From contig CAIWOY010000114.1 in NCBI GenBank assembly GCA_903914415.1, positions 1-35,748 on the forward strand: 35,748 nt of DNA. Reading direction: 5' to 3'. Positions 24,957 through 33,346 of this stretch are shown here, one piece after another. The stretch's first letter is position 1. Every line of letters begins with the position of its first letter. The notes beneath the pieces are model-generated. The model saw nothing but the letters and a program-made list of their open reading frames with translations, searched no databases and had not been told where the DNA came from. Made by a program: the position numbers and the translations under genes. Source of the stretch: an uncultured Phycisphaerales bacterium. GTDB taxonomy: Bacteria; Planctomycetota; Phycisphaerae; UBA1845; Fen-1342.

Positions 24957-27900
24957 GAGCACAACCGTGGCAAACACAGCCCCGTCGTGCAGGCCGTGCC
25001 GTCCCCTTCGTACGTGCCGGCGCACGCCGCCGGCGCCACCACGGCGCACGAGCCGCCCGCGGAGCAGCACGCACCGTGCTCGCACTCGTCGGGAATCCCG
25101 TTGCTGTTGGCGTCCTGACTGTGCGGCGCCATCGAGTACGTCACCGTCACCTGAATCGTCGTCGGGTTCATGCCGCAGACGGTCGGGTTCATGTTGGACG
25201 TGGGCGACATGGCGATGGCCACGTTGCCGCCGCCGCTCGCCCGCAGCGCGTCGTACGTCGCCATCGGGACCGTCAGCGTGTCGAGCTGGTCCGGAACGCA
25301 TGAGTAGTAGCCCACATGTCCGTACGCCGTGCCCACGGCCTGCCCGTTGAGGCTGACGTTCACGTGCTTGGTCTGCGAGAAGATGTCCCCCACTGCGCTG
25401 AACGTGAGCAACACGTCACTCGTGGTCTCCGGCGGTGCGGTCAGCGTGAATGTCTGCACGGTCGGATAGCCGAGCGGCGTATACTGCGGCGACGCGGCCT
25501 CGTAGTGGCCGACCAGGTCGCAAGCATCCAATATGCCATTGCCGTTGCAGTCGCGGCACCACGGGCTGCCGTCGCAGTCCGCCAGATCGCATTCGTCCGG
25601 CACGCCGTTGGAGTTGCAGTCCGCGCTTGTGCCCGCGGCCAGATCCAGGGCGTCGGGAATCCCGTTGTGGTTGCAATCGGTCTCGAAGACGGCCGTGACC
25701 GTCTTGTCGTTGTCCATCAGGATCGTCGCGGGGTTGGCGGAGCCGGAGAGGGCGCCTTGCCAGTGACCGAAGGCCCAGCCGACGTCGCCGCGGGCGGTAA
25801 GCTGTACGGAAGTCTGGGGTGCGTAGGCGCCGCCGGGCGGATCGGCCGTGACCTGCCCGCCGCCGGCGATGTTGACCGTGAGCGTCACCAGGCCGCCGAC
25901 GTACACGGTGGCGGCGGCTTCGTACGGCAGGTAGTTGCGTTTGGTGACGGTCACGTACACGCTGCCGGTCGAGGTCGGGGTGACGCCGAGGGTGGCGACG
26001 CCGGCCGCGTTGGTCTGCCCGACCGCGTAGACATCCCCGGATTTCAGGAGGCAGACGGTGGCGCCGGCGACGGGGCTCCCGCCGCTCTGCACCTGCACCG
26101 CGAAGTCGGTGTGCACGTTGACGGGCAACGAGCTGGCGTGCGTGACCGCGAGCGAGTGGGGATCGTCAGTCAGGATCGGCAGCGCCGGGTCGCCCAACAG
26201 CGTCAGCTCCGTGAAGATCCATTGGTAAACGTCTCCGGACTGATAGCCCATGTTCTTGTGGCCCGAGAAGCACGCCCCCAGCGTGGCCGGCGCCGTACCG
26301 AAGGCGAACGCGAAGAAGTAGCGGTCGAACCGGGCGGACAGGGTGTCGTTGTTGCTGCCCGGGTTGTACCAACCGTAGCGCGAGTTGCCGACGAAGGCGA
26401 GGCCGCCACCGTGGGTCGGCGCGTTCTGCACGAAGGCCTCGGCGATGCAAGTCGTGGAGGCGTAGTCGCACGGATAGCAGCCAATCGAGTAGAGGATGCT
26501 CTGCCGCTGGCCGTTCGTCAGGTTGCTCATGTCGGCATTGGCCAGACCCTGTCCGTGGTTGGTGTAGCCGGTGCCCATGTAGTTCGTGCTCGCGTGGTCG
26601 GAGTGGTTGACCAGGTTGTTGCCCTGGTTGAGGGCCGCGATGACGGCGGACTTGTGCGTCCCGGCGTCGCTGTCGTAGACCTTGCGGTAGGTCCAGTCGG
26701 CGGGCAGGTACGCGGTCTTGATGGTGTCCTTGGACAACTCGCTGGGCGTACTGGCGTCCAGGTCGAAGCCGCAGAAGAACGCGGTCTTGCCGTAGTTTGT
26801 CGCCGGCGGGTTCTTCTCGTAGGTGAGGACTTTGGCGATGAAGTTGGTGATGGCCGCCGTGCTGCGCACCGCGGCGCGGCCGACGTTCAGGTCGCAGGTC
26901 CAGTTGCTGCCCAGGTCCGCATAGTACGTGTCGTTGGGGATGTCGTCGGTTTCGCCGCCGGCGGTGATCGTGCGGTAGTGGCAAGGCACGGTATCCGTGT
27001 CGCCGCCCAGCAGGAAATAGACCGCGCCCCAGTTCCAGTAGGCGTCAGCGACGAAGGCGCGGATCTGATCGACATTCGTGCCGGTGTAGCCGGCGTTGTA
27101 GATCCAGTCGGTAGTGACGATCGTCGCCCGCAGGCCCTTCTTGGTCCGCCAGTCGGCCAAGGGCTGGAAGGCCGCGATCCAGCCGCTGGGCGTGATGATG
27201 ACGTAGTCGTAGTCGCCAGGGGCCACTCCGCGGACGGACAGCGGGCTGTCCGCTGGGGGGACGGCCTGGGGGCTCAGGGGCGCCGCCCCCAACTCGAGGT
27301 CCGCCGGGTTGACGACCAGGGCGGCGACCGTCTGCTCGGCCAGCGTGCGGCCCTGCGGCGAGAGGTGCGGCGAGAGGCCGGCGGCGCAGCGGTAGCCGTC
27401 GGTGCCGTCGAGCAGGATGTCGAGCGTCGTGTGGAGAATGAGCTGCTTTTGCGCCGGGACGTATTGCACCGGACGGAGCTCGAGGACGGCCAGTTCCTGG
27501 CCGGTGAGGTCTGTCTGATGGAGGAAGCGCGCCAGTTCGGCCGGGAAGGGCGTGGTGGCGGCATAGGTGGCCGGATCGGGCGGCACGAAGTCCGCGGACG
27601 TTGCGGGGCGGGAGATCGGCCGCGGCGGCTGAGCCGGGTAGAGCGTGTATTCGCCCGACAGCGCGACGGACTGCGTCTGCACGACGCGCACGCCGGTGAC
27701 CTGCATGCCGGCCGGCAGGGCGATGTGCACGATCTGGGTGGGCAGCAGCGGCTGGCCGGCCTCGGCCAGCGCCGCGCCGTCGGCGAGCCGAACGACGTCA
27801 TAGCCGTCGACTTGTCGCACGGTCAGCTCGTCCGCAGAAAACGTGACGGCATAGTGCACCTGAAACGTCGAGCCGGCTCGGACCGTTTCGACGACGCCGG

Positions 27901-28009
27901 GCGCCGCCTGCGCCCGCTCCAGGCCGACACTCGCCGCGACGGCCACGAGGACCGCCAATAGGGACCTATAGCTTGCAGGCCGTGCGTGCCCGCACTGAGC
28001 GCGCTTCAT
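24767..28009 (-). CDS. Gingipain-like (C25) secreted peptidase with dockerin-like tail
   Basis: 1080 aa; ATG at 28009 with AAGGAG six nt upstream. The signal peptide is LLAVLVAVAASVGLERAQA. Residues ~35-240 look like a C25 prodomain. The catalytic region (~255-610) starts at YDYVIITPSGWIAAFQPLADWRT and includes FLLGGDTDTVPCH, the candidate catalytic His472 (NHSDHASTNYMG) and Cys511 (SIGCYPCDYAS), and TLLGDPALPI at its end. An Ig-like region follows, then an InlB-type repeat (GGQVTADPPGG...GHWQGALSG...VFE), Ca-binding D-N-N-G-PD repeats (DCNHNGIPDALD, DCNSNGVPDECD), a further beta domain, one GACC repeat and the dockerin-like pair (DMNCDGAVTFADID, DCNGDGGVTFADID), both loops well conserved. 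Likely an extracellular Cys protease; specificity unknown. Confidence 0.88.
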   Translation of the reverse strand: MKRAQCGHARPASYRSLLAVLVAVAASVGLERAQAAPGVVETVRAGSTFQVHYAVTFSADELTVRQVDGYDVVRLADGAALAEAGQPLLPTQIVHIALPAGMQVTGVRVVQTQSVALSGEYTLYPAQPPRPISRPATSADFVPPDPATYAATTPFPAELARFLHQTDLTGQELAVLELRPVQYVPAQKQLILHTTLDILLDGTDGYRCAAGLSPHLSPQGRTLAEQTVAALVVNPADLELGAAPLSPQAVPPADSPLSVRGVAPGDYDYVIITPSGWIAAFQPLADWRTKKGLRATIVTTDWIYNAGYTGTNVDQIRAFVADAYWNWGAVYFLLGGDTDTVPCHYRTITAGGETDDIPNDTYYADLGSNWTCDLNVGRAAVRSTAAITNFIAKVLTYEKNPPATNYGKTAFFCGFDLDASTPSELSKDTIKTAYLPADWTYRKVYDSDAGTHKSAVIAALNQGNNLVNHSDHASTNYMGTGYTNHGQGLANADMSNLTNGQRQSILYSIGCYPCDYASTTCIAEAFVQNAPTHGGGLAFVGNSRYGWYNPGSNNDTLSARFDRYFFAFAFGTAPATLGACFSGHKNMGYQSGDVYQWIFTELTLLGDPALPILTDDPHSLAVTHASSLPVNVHTDFAVQVQSGGSPVAGATVCLLKSGDVYAVGQTNAAGVATLGVTPTSTGSVYVTVTKRNYLPYEAAATVYVGGLVTLTVNIAGGGQVTADPPGGAYAPQTSVQLTARGDVGWAFGHWQGALSGSANPATILMDNDKTVTAVFETDCNHNGIPDALDLAAGTSADCNSNGVPDECDLADCDGSPWCRDCNGNGILDACDLVGHYEAASPQYTPLGYPTVQTFTLTAPPETTSDVLLTFSAVGDIFSQTKHVNVSLNGQAVGTAYGHVGYYSCVPDQLDTLTVPMATYDALRASGGGNVAIAMSPTSNMNPTVCGMNPTTIQVTVTYSMAPHSQDANSNGIPDECEHGACCSAGGSCAVVAPAACAGTYEGDGTACTTGLCLPRLCSGDMNCDGAVTFADIDRFVEALSGESVWTHAPCPWLNGDCNGDGGVTFADIDAFVALIGTTCP

Positions 28010-28314
28010 CCGAATCTCCTTACTGTGCTAATGCTCCGGAGTCGTGTGCCGGAAGCAGGCTCGTTCTTGGTACAACACTGAGCCCGCGCTGTGTGCGCGT
28101 CGCCCCAAGACGGGCCCGCGCGGGGGCCATGTCGACGTTCCGCCTCCAGAAGTCCGCAAGGAAGCCACGCGCGACCCGCGGGGTCCCTTGCCAACTCCGT
28201 TGCACGGGGGTCAACCTCCTGGGCGGGCGCGACCTCGCTGACCCTGGGCCGGACGGAAACAAACGTCCCATAAGCGCCCGAGCGCGGTCGCACACCGATC
28301 ACCAGCGCTTTGTC

Positions 28315-28343
28315 ATTATACGCCCCGGGCGGCGAGCCACCAA
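28315..28343 (-). promoter_or_regulatory. Promoter of the C25 peptidase gene
   Basis: Minus-strand perfect TATAAT (28315-28320), 17 nt, TTGGTG (28338-28343). The transcript would start near 28308 and have a leader of ~300 nt (28010-28308), in which I see no gene or known RNA element. The spacer is GC-rich (GCCGCCCGGGGCG). Confidence 0.6.
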
Positions 28344-28412
28344 GGCGTTTTGCACGTAGTTCGGGCGGTGCCGGAGGCAAGGACGATCCGCGGCGCCCGT
28401 TTCGGGAGTAGA

Positions 28413-29582
28413 ATGCTCCCGCGGACCGGAGCGGCGTGGAATGTCGAGGACGCGAACGTGCGCACGCCAGATCGCGTGGTAGTTCATGTCATCGCCGGCG
28501 ACTTGCCGGCCGTCTGCCGCGATGCGCTGGAGACGCTCTGCGAAAACGGCGCCTCCGCGTTATCGGCCCGTTGTCTTCACATCGGGCCGGGGCGAATCTG
28601 GACGCCGCGGGGCAGGAAAGCCGTGCGGGTCCACGCGCCGCTGGCCTGGCCCAGACTCGGGGCACGCGCCCTGCGCGCAGCGCTCCGCCGCCAAGACCCT
28701 CCGCACCTCGGCCAAACAGTCATCCTCCACGCCTGGACGCCCATGGCCGCCGCGTGGTCCACCGAGCTCACCGCACCAGCCGTTAGGGTGCTCGTCGAGG
28801 TCGACTCCGCTGTGGGCGCTGCCCGGTACGTTTGCTGGCCGCGCTCGGGTCGCCTGGCGGACATGCCCACGTACGTGTGCCCGACCAGCGCCACGCAGCA
28901 GCAGCTCCGGCAGCTTGGCGTACCCCGCGCGTGCACCGTTTTGATCCGTCCCGGCGTCGGCCTCCGCATCTCGGCGCACTGCGACCGCGAGCGCCGTCCG
29001 GCGGTTCGGGCCCACCTCGGCCTCGGTGAACCCGACGTCGTGGTGCTGGCCCTGCCTCCCGTCGCGCGGCAGGTGGGCACGCTCTACGCCGCCTGGGGGG
29101 CCATGCTGCTCGAAAAAATCAGGCCCGACGTACGCTTGGTCATCCCCGGCGACGGACCGGAGCAACAACGGGTGCGTCGGCTGGTGGAAGCCTGCCGGCA
29201 CGAGGAGGTCGTGCGTTTCGCGGGCGAGAGTGTGCCGCTGCCCGATCTGCTCGCCGCGGCCGATATCGCCGTCTATCTGCCGGCGGACGACACGGCGACG
29301 ACCGGCGTGGTCTGGGCGATGGCGGTCGGCTGCCCGCTCATCGTGTCGGCCCTCCCTTCCATCCTGGAAACGGTAGACGGTGACGCCGGCGCGCGGTTAT
29401 GCCAGCCGCATAGCCCCGCGGATGCCGCCCGGCAGATGCTACGTGCGCTCGAGGACCCGCGCGCGACTCAAGCCCGCGCCGACCACGCCCGCCGACGGGC
29501 CGCGGACATGTTCTCACTGGAGCGGATGCTCACGCAGTACGCGGACTGCTACGGAGAATTGGCCTCTATTCCCCGCCACTGA
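28413..29582 (+). CDS. GT4-type glycosyltransferase (GT-B fold)
   Basis: About 389 aa from the ATG at 28413 (GGGAG four nt upstream); a TTG at 28350 would overlap the divergent promoter, and a GTG at 28458 is also possible. The C-terminal half has the GT4 layout: LLEKIRPDVRLVIPGDGPEQQRVRRLV, VVRFAGESVPLPDLLAAADIAVYLP and TTGVVWAMAVGCPLIVSALPSILETVDGDAG, the last covering the nucleotide-sugar binding region, although the usual Glu of the EX7E motif is not obvious (DDTATTGVVWAMA). The N-terminal half is a divergent Rossmann-like domain (VVVHVIAGDLPAVCRDALETL). A transfer of sugar from a nucleotide-sugar in the cytoplasm is likely; the acceptor is unknown. Unlinked to an obvious polysaccharide cluster. 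Confidence 0.75.
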   Translation: MLPRTGAAWNVEDANVRTPDRVVVHVIAGDLPAVCRDALETLCENGASALSARCLHIGPGRIWTPRGRKAVRVHAPLAWPRLGARALRAALRRQDPPHLGQTVILHAWTPMAAAWSTELTAPAVRVLVEVDSAVGAARYVCWPRSGRLADMPTYVCPTSATQQQLRQLGVPRACTVLIRPGVGLRISAHCDRERRPAVRAHLGLGEPDVVVLALPPVARQVGTLYAAWGAMLLEKIRPDVRLVIPGDGPEQQRVRRLVEACRHEEVVRFAGESVPLPDLLAAADIAVYLPADDTATTGVVWAMAVGCPLIVSALPSILETVDGDAGARLCQPHSPADAARQMLRALEDPRATQARADHARRRAADMFSLERMLTQYADCYGELASIPRH

Positions 29583-29631
29583 ACCGCTGCTACGGCGCGC
29601 CCGCCGGACCCTCGACCGGCAGCATACCCGC

Positions 29632-30840
29632 TCAGGGCAGACCGAGCAGTTCCTCCAGGTACGCCAGGCAGCCTTCGGTCCAGGGGGCGTTGAGCGCGAC
29701 AGCGCGCAGCAACTCCTCGCCCAGCTCGCGCAGCTCGCCCGGCTCCATCGTCTCCAGGGCCGGCGTCAGCGGCGGCATGCAGTCGGACGCGCCGGCGGCG
29801 TCCAGAAGCCCCTCGATCTGCCCGTACACTGCGGCCACCCGCGCACCGTCGAGGACGACGCCAGAATCCGAACGTGAAGCGTCAGTGAGCGCACTCGGAC
29901 CAGGCGCCGCGGGCGACGCGCCGGCCACCGCCTCGGTCAGTTGTACGTCGGCGACTGCCACGACATCCGCCGTCCCCTCATCGAACACATTCCCCGCGGC
30001 CACGGCCATTGGCTCGACGACCGGCGCGGGCGCTGGGCTTTCTTCCTCGTGCGCAGCGGGCTCAGGGTCCGATCTTGCCGCGGCGACCTGGGCCGCTTCG
30101 GCCTGTTCCCGCGCCGCGCGGACCGCTTCGGCGTCGGCTTTGGCCTGTCCCGCCGCCTCTTCGGCCGCCGCCAGGCGGGAAACCTGCCGCAGTTGCTCAC
30201 GCGCCGCATCCAGCCCCGGGTCAATTTGCAGGGCCTGCTCCAGGGCGCTGGCGGCGGCAACATAGTGGCCGTCTTCGGCCTGCAAGACGGCGATGTTGTA
30301 GTAGGCGTCGGACTTGCTGCCCGCCTCGCAGAATTCCGCCAGCGCCTCGTCGTAGCGCCCCAGTCTGGCCAGCACCAAAGCGTGGTTCATCCGGGCCCGC
30401 CGGAACGCCGGCTGCAACTCCACGGCGCGAGCCAGGGCCGCCTCGGCGTCTTCGTAGCTCTTCTCCAGGTACAGGCTGAAACCCAGGTTGTTGTAAAGCT
30501 GCGCCTGATCGCCGTGCTTGACGAGCGCGTGTCGGAACTCCGCCGACGCTTCGCCGTGCCGGCCCAGCTTGTTGAGCACGACCCCCAGCCGGTTGCGCGC
30601 GGTCAGCATGTCGGGAACCAGCTCCAGCGCCTGACGGTACTGGGCCGCCGCCCGCTCCAGCTCCCCGCGCCGCTCGAGCAACTCCGCGTGCGCCACGTAT
30701 GTGGACGCGCTCAGACGATCCGCGCGCCCTAACCGGCTCCGCGGCAACGCCCCCGGCACGTCCTGCCGCGGCTGCTCCGTCTCGCACGCCACCAGCCCCG
30801 TCAGCACGATGCTAGCGATGAGTATTCCGGTTCGTCGCAT
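29632..30840 (-). CDS. TPR-repeat lipoprotein
   Basis: About 402 aa from the ATG at 30840; the longer frame to 30900 lacks a good start. Signal peptide with lipobox (GILIASIVLTGLVAC). Four to five TPR units span residues ~45-215 (AHAELLERRGELERAAAQYRQALELVP, LYNNLGFSLYLEKSYEDAEAALARAVELQP, AYYNIAVLQAEDGHYVAAASALEQALQIDP). An Ala/Glu-rich coiled coil, a low-complexity Pro/Ala/Val linker and a small C-terminal helical domain (GELRELGEELLRAVALNAPWTEGCLAYLEELLGLP) follow. TPR lipoproteins act as scaffolds for envelope complexes, for example in secretion or pilus assembly. The second gene of a likely two-gene operon (28 bp after the lipoprotein gene at 30869). Confidence 0.8.
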   Translation of the reverse strand: MRRTGILIASIVLTGLVACETEQPRQDVPGALPRSRLGRADRLSASTYVAHAELLERRGELERAAAQYRQALELVPDMLTARNRLGVVLNKLGRHGEASAEFRHALVKHGDQAQLYNNLGFSLYLEKSYEDAEAALARAVELQPAFRRARMNHALVLARLGRYDEALAEFCEAGSKSDAYYNIAVLQAEDGHYVAAASALEQALQIDPGLDAAREQLRQVSRLAAAEEAAGQAKADAEAVRAAREQAEAAQVAAARSDPEPAAHEEESPAPAPVVEPMAVAAGNVFDEGTADVVAVADVQLTEAVAGASPAAPGPSALTDASRSDSGVVLDGARVAAVYGQIEGLLDAAGASDCMPPLTPALETMEPGELRELGEELLRAVALNAPWTEGCLAYLEELLGLP

Positions 30841-30868
30841 CGACCTGCGCACGGCGGCCTCCGATTCC

Positions 30869-31393
30869 TTACGGGTTCGATGGGCTGCTCGGGTTCCCAA
30901 GAGTCTGGCTGACGTTGCCGCTGTCTGACTTCTTCGGCTTGTACCGGCCTTCGTTCACGCGGATCAGAATCGCCTGGGCGGCGTCCATGCCGCGCCCGCC
31001 CGGCATGTCGCGCGTCAGCACGTTCGCCGTCGTGTCCGCCCCTTCCTGCTTCAGGAACGCCACGATCGCGTCCGTCCGGGTCCGAGCCAGGTCCTCGTCC
31101 GCAACATCCGTGCTGAAACGGATCGTCCCCCCGTACAGCTCCAACAGCCCCGCGAGCCGGTGGAGCCGTTCCTCCCCCAACGAGTTCAACATGGACCGAT
31201 GCGGCACAAAATGCGCGTCGGACACCGACATGTCGGCCAGCAGGGCGTTGTCGACCATCTGCGCGTACGTGTCCCGCAGCTCTATCGGGTTCTCCGTCGT
31301 TCCGTGCGGCGGGGCATTAAGCCGCGGCGCCGGCTTCTGACACCCTCCGCACACCGCCAGGACGGCGATCACGCCAGGCACTAGTCGCGTCAT
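30869..31393 (-). CDS. Putative lipoprotein, possibly OmpA-like
   Basis: 174 aa from the ATG at 31393 (AGGAG seven nt upstream). The signal sequence TRLVPGVIAVLAVCGGC has an imperfect lipobox. A region LGEERLHRLAGLLELYGGTIRFSTDVADEDLARTRTDAIVAFLKQEGAD has the spacing of the OmpA peptidoglycan-binding fold (strand, helix with Arg, helix), but the typical GHTD and NxxLSxxRA motifs are not conserved, so this is a weak suggestion. The C-terminus is polar (KPKKSDSGNVSQTLGNPSSPSNP). It probably forms an envelope complex with the TPR lipoprotein encoded next. Confidence 0.65.
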   Translation of the reverse strand: MTRLVPGVIAVLAVCGGCQKPAPRLNAPPHGTTENPIELRDTYAQMVDNALLADMSVSDAHFVPHRSMLNSLGEERLHRLAGLLELYGGTIRFSTDVADEDLARTRTDAIVAFLKQEGADTTANVLTRDMPGGRGMDAAQAILIRVNEGRYKPKKSDSGNVSQTLGNPSSPSNP

Positions 31394-31613
31394 CGGGAAC
31401 TCCTGCGGTTGGCCGCCGGGCGGGGACGCGTGTCCGCCGTCCGGCGGCAACCACGATTGACCGTTTCCTATAACATCAAATCGGCGCCGCACATCGGTCG
31501 GCTGAAGACGACTTGCCGCCCGTGACCGCTTGCACCCAGCCGAAATCTGCCCCGCCGCCCCACCGCCCCGCCCCGCGGGCCAGCCCCCGCGTTTGACGTT
31601 AGAATCCACCCCC

Positions 31614-33341
31614 ATGCGCGGCAGACGATACCTCCTCGTCGGCTTGCTGGCCGCCGTGATGCTCCCCACCCTGCTCACCACGGGCGGCTTCGCGTGGTAC
31701 TGGCGGAGCGCACGCTACCGCCAACACTGCGCCCGCATTCTGACGAACAGCCTGCAACTGCCCGGCGACATCGGCCGCATCGTGCCCCGTTCCTGGTGCA
31801 CCCGCGAGTTTCAGGACGTGCGCGTCTGGCTGCCGCACCGTCGCGACGAAGCCGCCTTCTGCCGCAGCGCCATCCTGACTTGCACGCCATCGCGGGACGA
31901 TTTGGACGCCTACGAGTTGGACCTGCGCGGCGGACGGTCGGAAATCTCGACGCGCACCTGGCTGCGCGAGGACTACCGCTATGTGCTCGAGTCCGGCCTC
32001 CGGCCTGGGTTCGACCCCACGGGGCCGCGGCGGGTCGTCTTCAGCGGCATGGACCTCGCCTTCGAGCGCGAGCGCTTTCGCGCGTCCCTCACCGACGCCA
32101 GCGGCGAGGTCTCCTTCGTGGACCCACACCGCGGGCACGCCACCGCCCGCTGCCGGCGACTGAACGGATACCTCGCCCCGCGCGATGTTTGCCTGGACGC
32201 GGCGTTCTCCCCGCAGGCGACGGGCATCCGGCTCGACCGCGTCGAGCTAAGCGTGCCAGAGCTGCCGGTCGCGCTGGTCGGGCTGAAAGAGTTGGCCGGG
32301 CTCAGCCTCAAGTCGGGCTCGTTCAACGGCCAGCTCGTGTACCGCGAGCTGGCCGGGCAGGACGAGCCCGCCAATCCCGGCGCGCCCGCAGACCGAGCGC
32401 GCGACGAGCACGAGCTGACCGTCAGCGGACAGTTGCTCCAGTTGCAGTTGGCCGAATGCACGGCCGGGTTCTTCCGCCCGCCCTGGCGCGGCACCGTCCC
32501 CGAGCTGGAGCTGCAAGAGCTGCGGCTGGTCAACGGCCGTCCGGAGCGGATCCGCTTCCGCGGCGCGCTCGCGGCCATGCACGTGGGCGACGTGCTCGCG
32601 CTGTGGGGTCTCGCGGGCGTCGGCGGCGACCTGTCGTTGCGGATCCAGGCCGCCGATCTGAGCCCGGCCGGGATCGAACACCTGACGGCCTCGGGCCGCT
32701 GCGAGGACCTCTCGCTCGCCGAGGTCACGCAGGCACTGGGCCTGGGGCAGGTGACCGGACGGGCGCAACTTGTCCTGGACGGCCTCTCCATCACCAGAAA
32801 CCACCTCGACGCGCTCGATGCCGAGCTGGTGGTGCAGCCCCCGACCTCCGAACCGCGCCCGTCAGGAGGCGGCCCCGCCGCGGAGGCCAATTACATCGAC
32901 CGCCGGTTCGTAACCGAGGCGCTGCGCCGCACGTTGGGCGTGGAGCTGCCGGAGGCGCTGGTCGCGCAGCTTCCGGAGCGGTTCGAGTACAGCCGCCTTG
33001 GCGTCCGCTTCGAGCTGCGCGACGAAGTGCTGCACGTCTTCGGCACGCACGGGCCGCGGCAGAAGGTCATCCTCAGCATGAGCCTCGCCGGGCGGGAGGT
33101 GCCGATCGTGCTCGAGCCGGAGAAACCGTTCGACCTCCGCGCCTACCTGGACGGCCTCCGCAGCCGGGTTCTGCCCGAAGTCGAGCAGCGCTGGCGCAAG
33201 CTGACGCCGGCGGACGCGTGGCGCGCGCTGTCGTCCCCCGCCCAGCCCGCCGAGGATCAGAGCCCAGAGCGCAAGCGACGGGTTGCCGACCAGCGCGCGG
33301 CCAGCCACCCCGCGCCGCCCGCCGGCCCGGATCGGGAGTAG
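31614..33341 (+). CDS. AsmA-like membrane-anchored protein
   Basis: About 575 aa from the ATG at 31614. One N-terminal membrane anchor (YLLVGLLAAVMLPTLLTTGGFAWYW) and a large, beta-rich outer region with repeated segments such as VFSGMDLAFERERFRASLTDASGEVSF and LELQELRLVNGRPERIRFRGAL. This is the pattern of AsmA/TamB-type proteins that span or coat the envelope. No catalytic motif. The C-terminus is Pro/Ala/Arg-rich. The gene is five bp before the sensor kinase gene, so the two are co-transcribed and possibly work together, for example the first protein as an envelope sensor or partner. Family assignment is moderate; I could not test it by search. Confidence 0.65.
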   Translation: MRGRRYLLVGLLAAVMLPTLLTTGGFAWYWRSARYRQHCARILTNSLQLPGDIGRIVPRSWCTREFQDVRVWLPHRRDEAAFCRSAILTCTPSRDDLDAYELDLRGGRSEISTRTWLREDYRYVLESGLRPGFDPTGPRRVVFSGMDLAFERERFRASLTDASGEVSFVDPHRGHATARCRRLNGYLAPRDVCLDAAFSPQATGIRLDRVELSVPELPVALVGLKELAGLSLKSGSFNGQLVYRELAGQDEPANPGAPADRARDEHELTVSGQLLQLQLAECTAGFFRPPWRGTVPELELQELRLVNGRPERIRFRGALAAMHVGDVLALWGLAGVGGDLSLRIQAADLSPAGIEHLTASGRCEDLSLAEVTQALGLGQVTGRAQLVLDGLSITRNHLDALDAELVVQPPTSEPRPSGGGPAAEANYIDRRFVTEALRRTLGVELPEALVAQLPERFEYSRLGVRFELRDEVLHVFGTHGPRQKVILSMSLAGREVPIVLEPEKPFDLRAYLDGLRSRVLPEVEQRWRKLTPADAWRALSSPAQPAEDQSPERKRRVADQRAASHPAPPAGPDRE

Positions 33342-33346
33342 CCGCC

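Noticed and set aside
25316-27961. Plus-strand open frame of 881 codons opposite the C25 peptidase gene
   Set aside because: The minus frame has a signal peptide, ribosome binding site and recognisable domains. The plus frame is rich in Arg, Gly and Val with no domain, an effect of high GC.
31694-33346. Plus-strand N-terminal extension of the kinase frame by 551 codons
   Set aside because: It overlaps the whole AsmA-like gene in another frame and is an Arg/Ala/Pro-rich shadow. The GTG at 33347 has a ribosome binding site and a membrane segment just after it.
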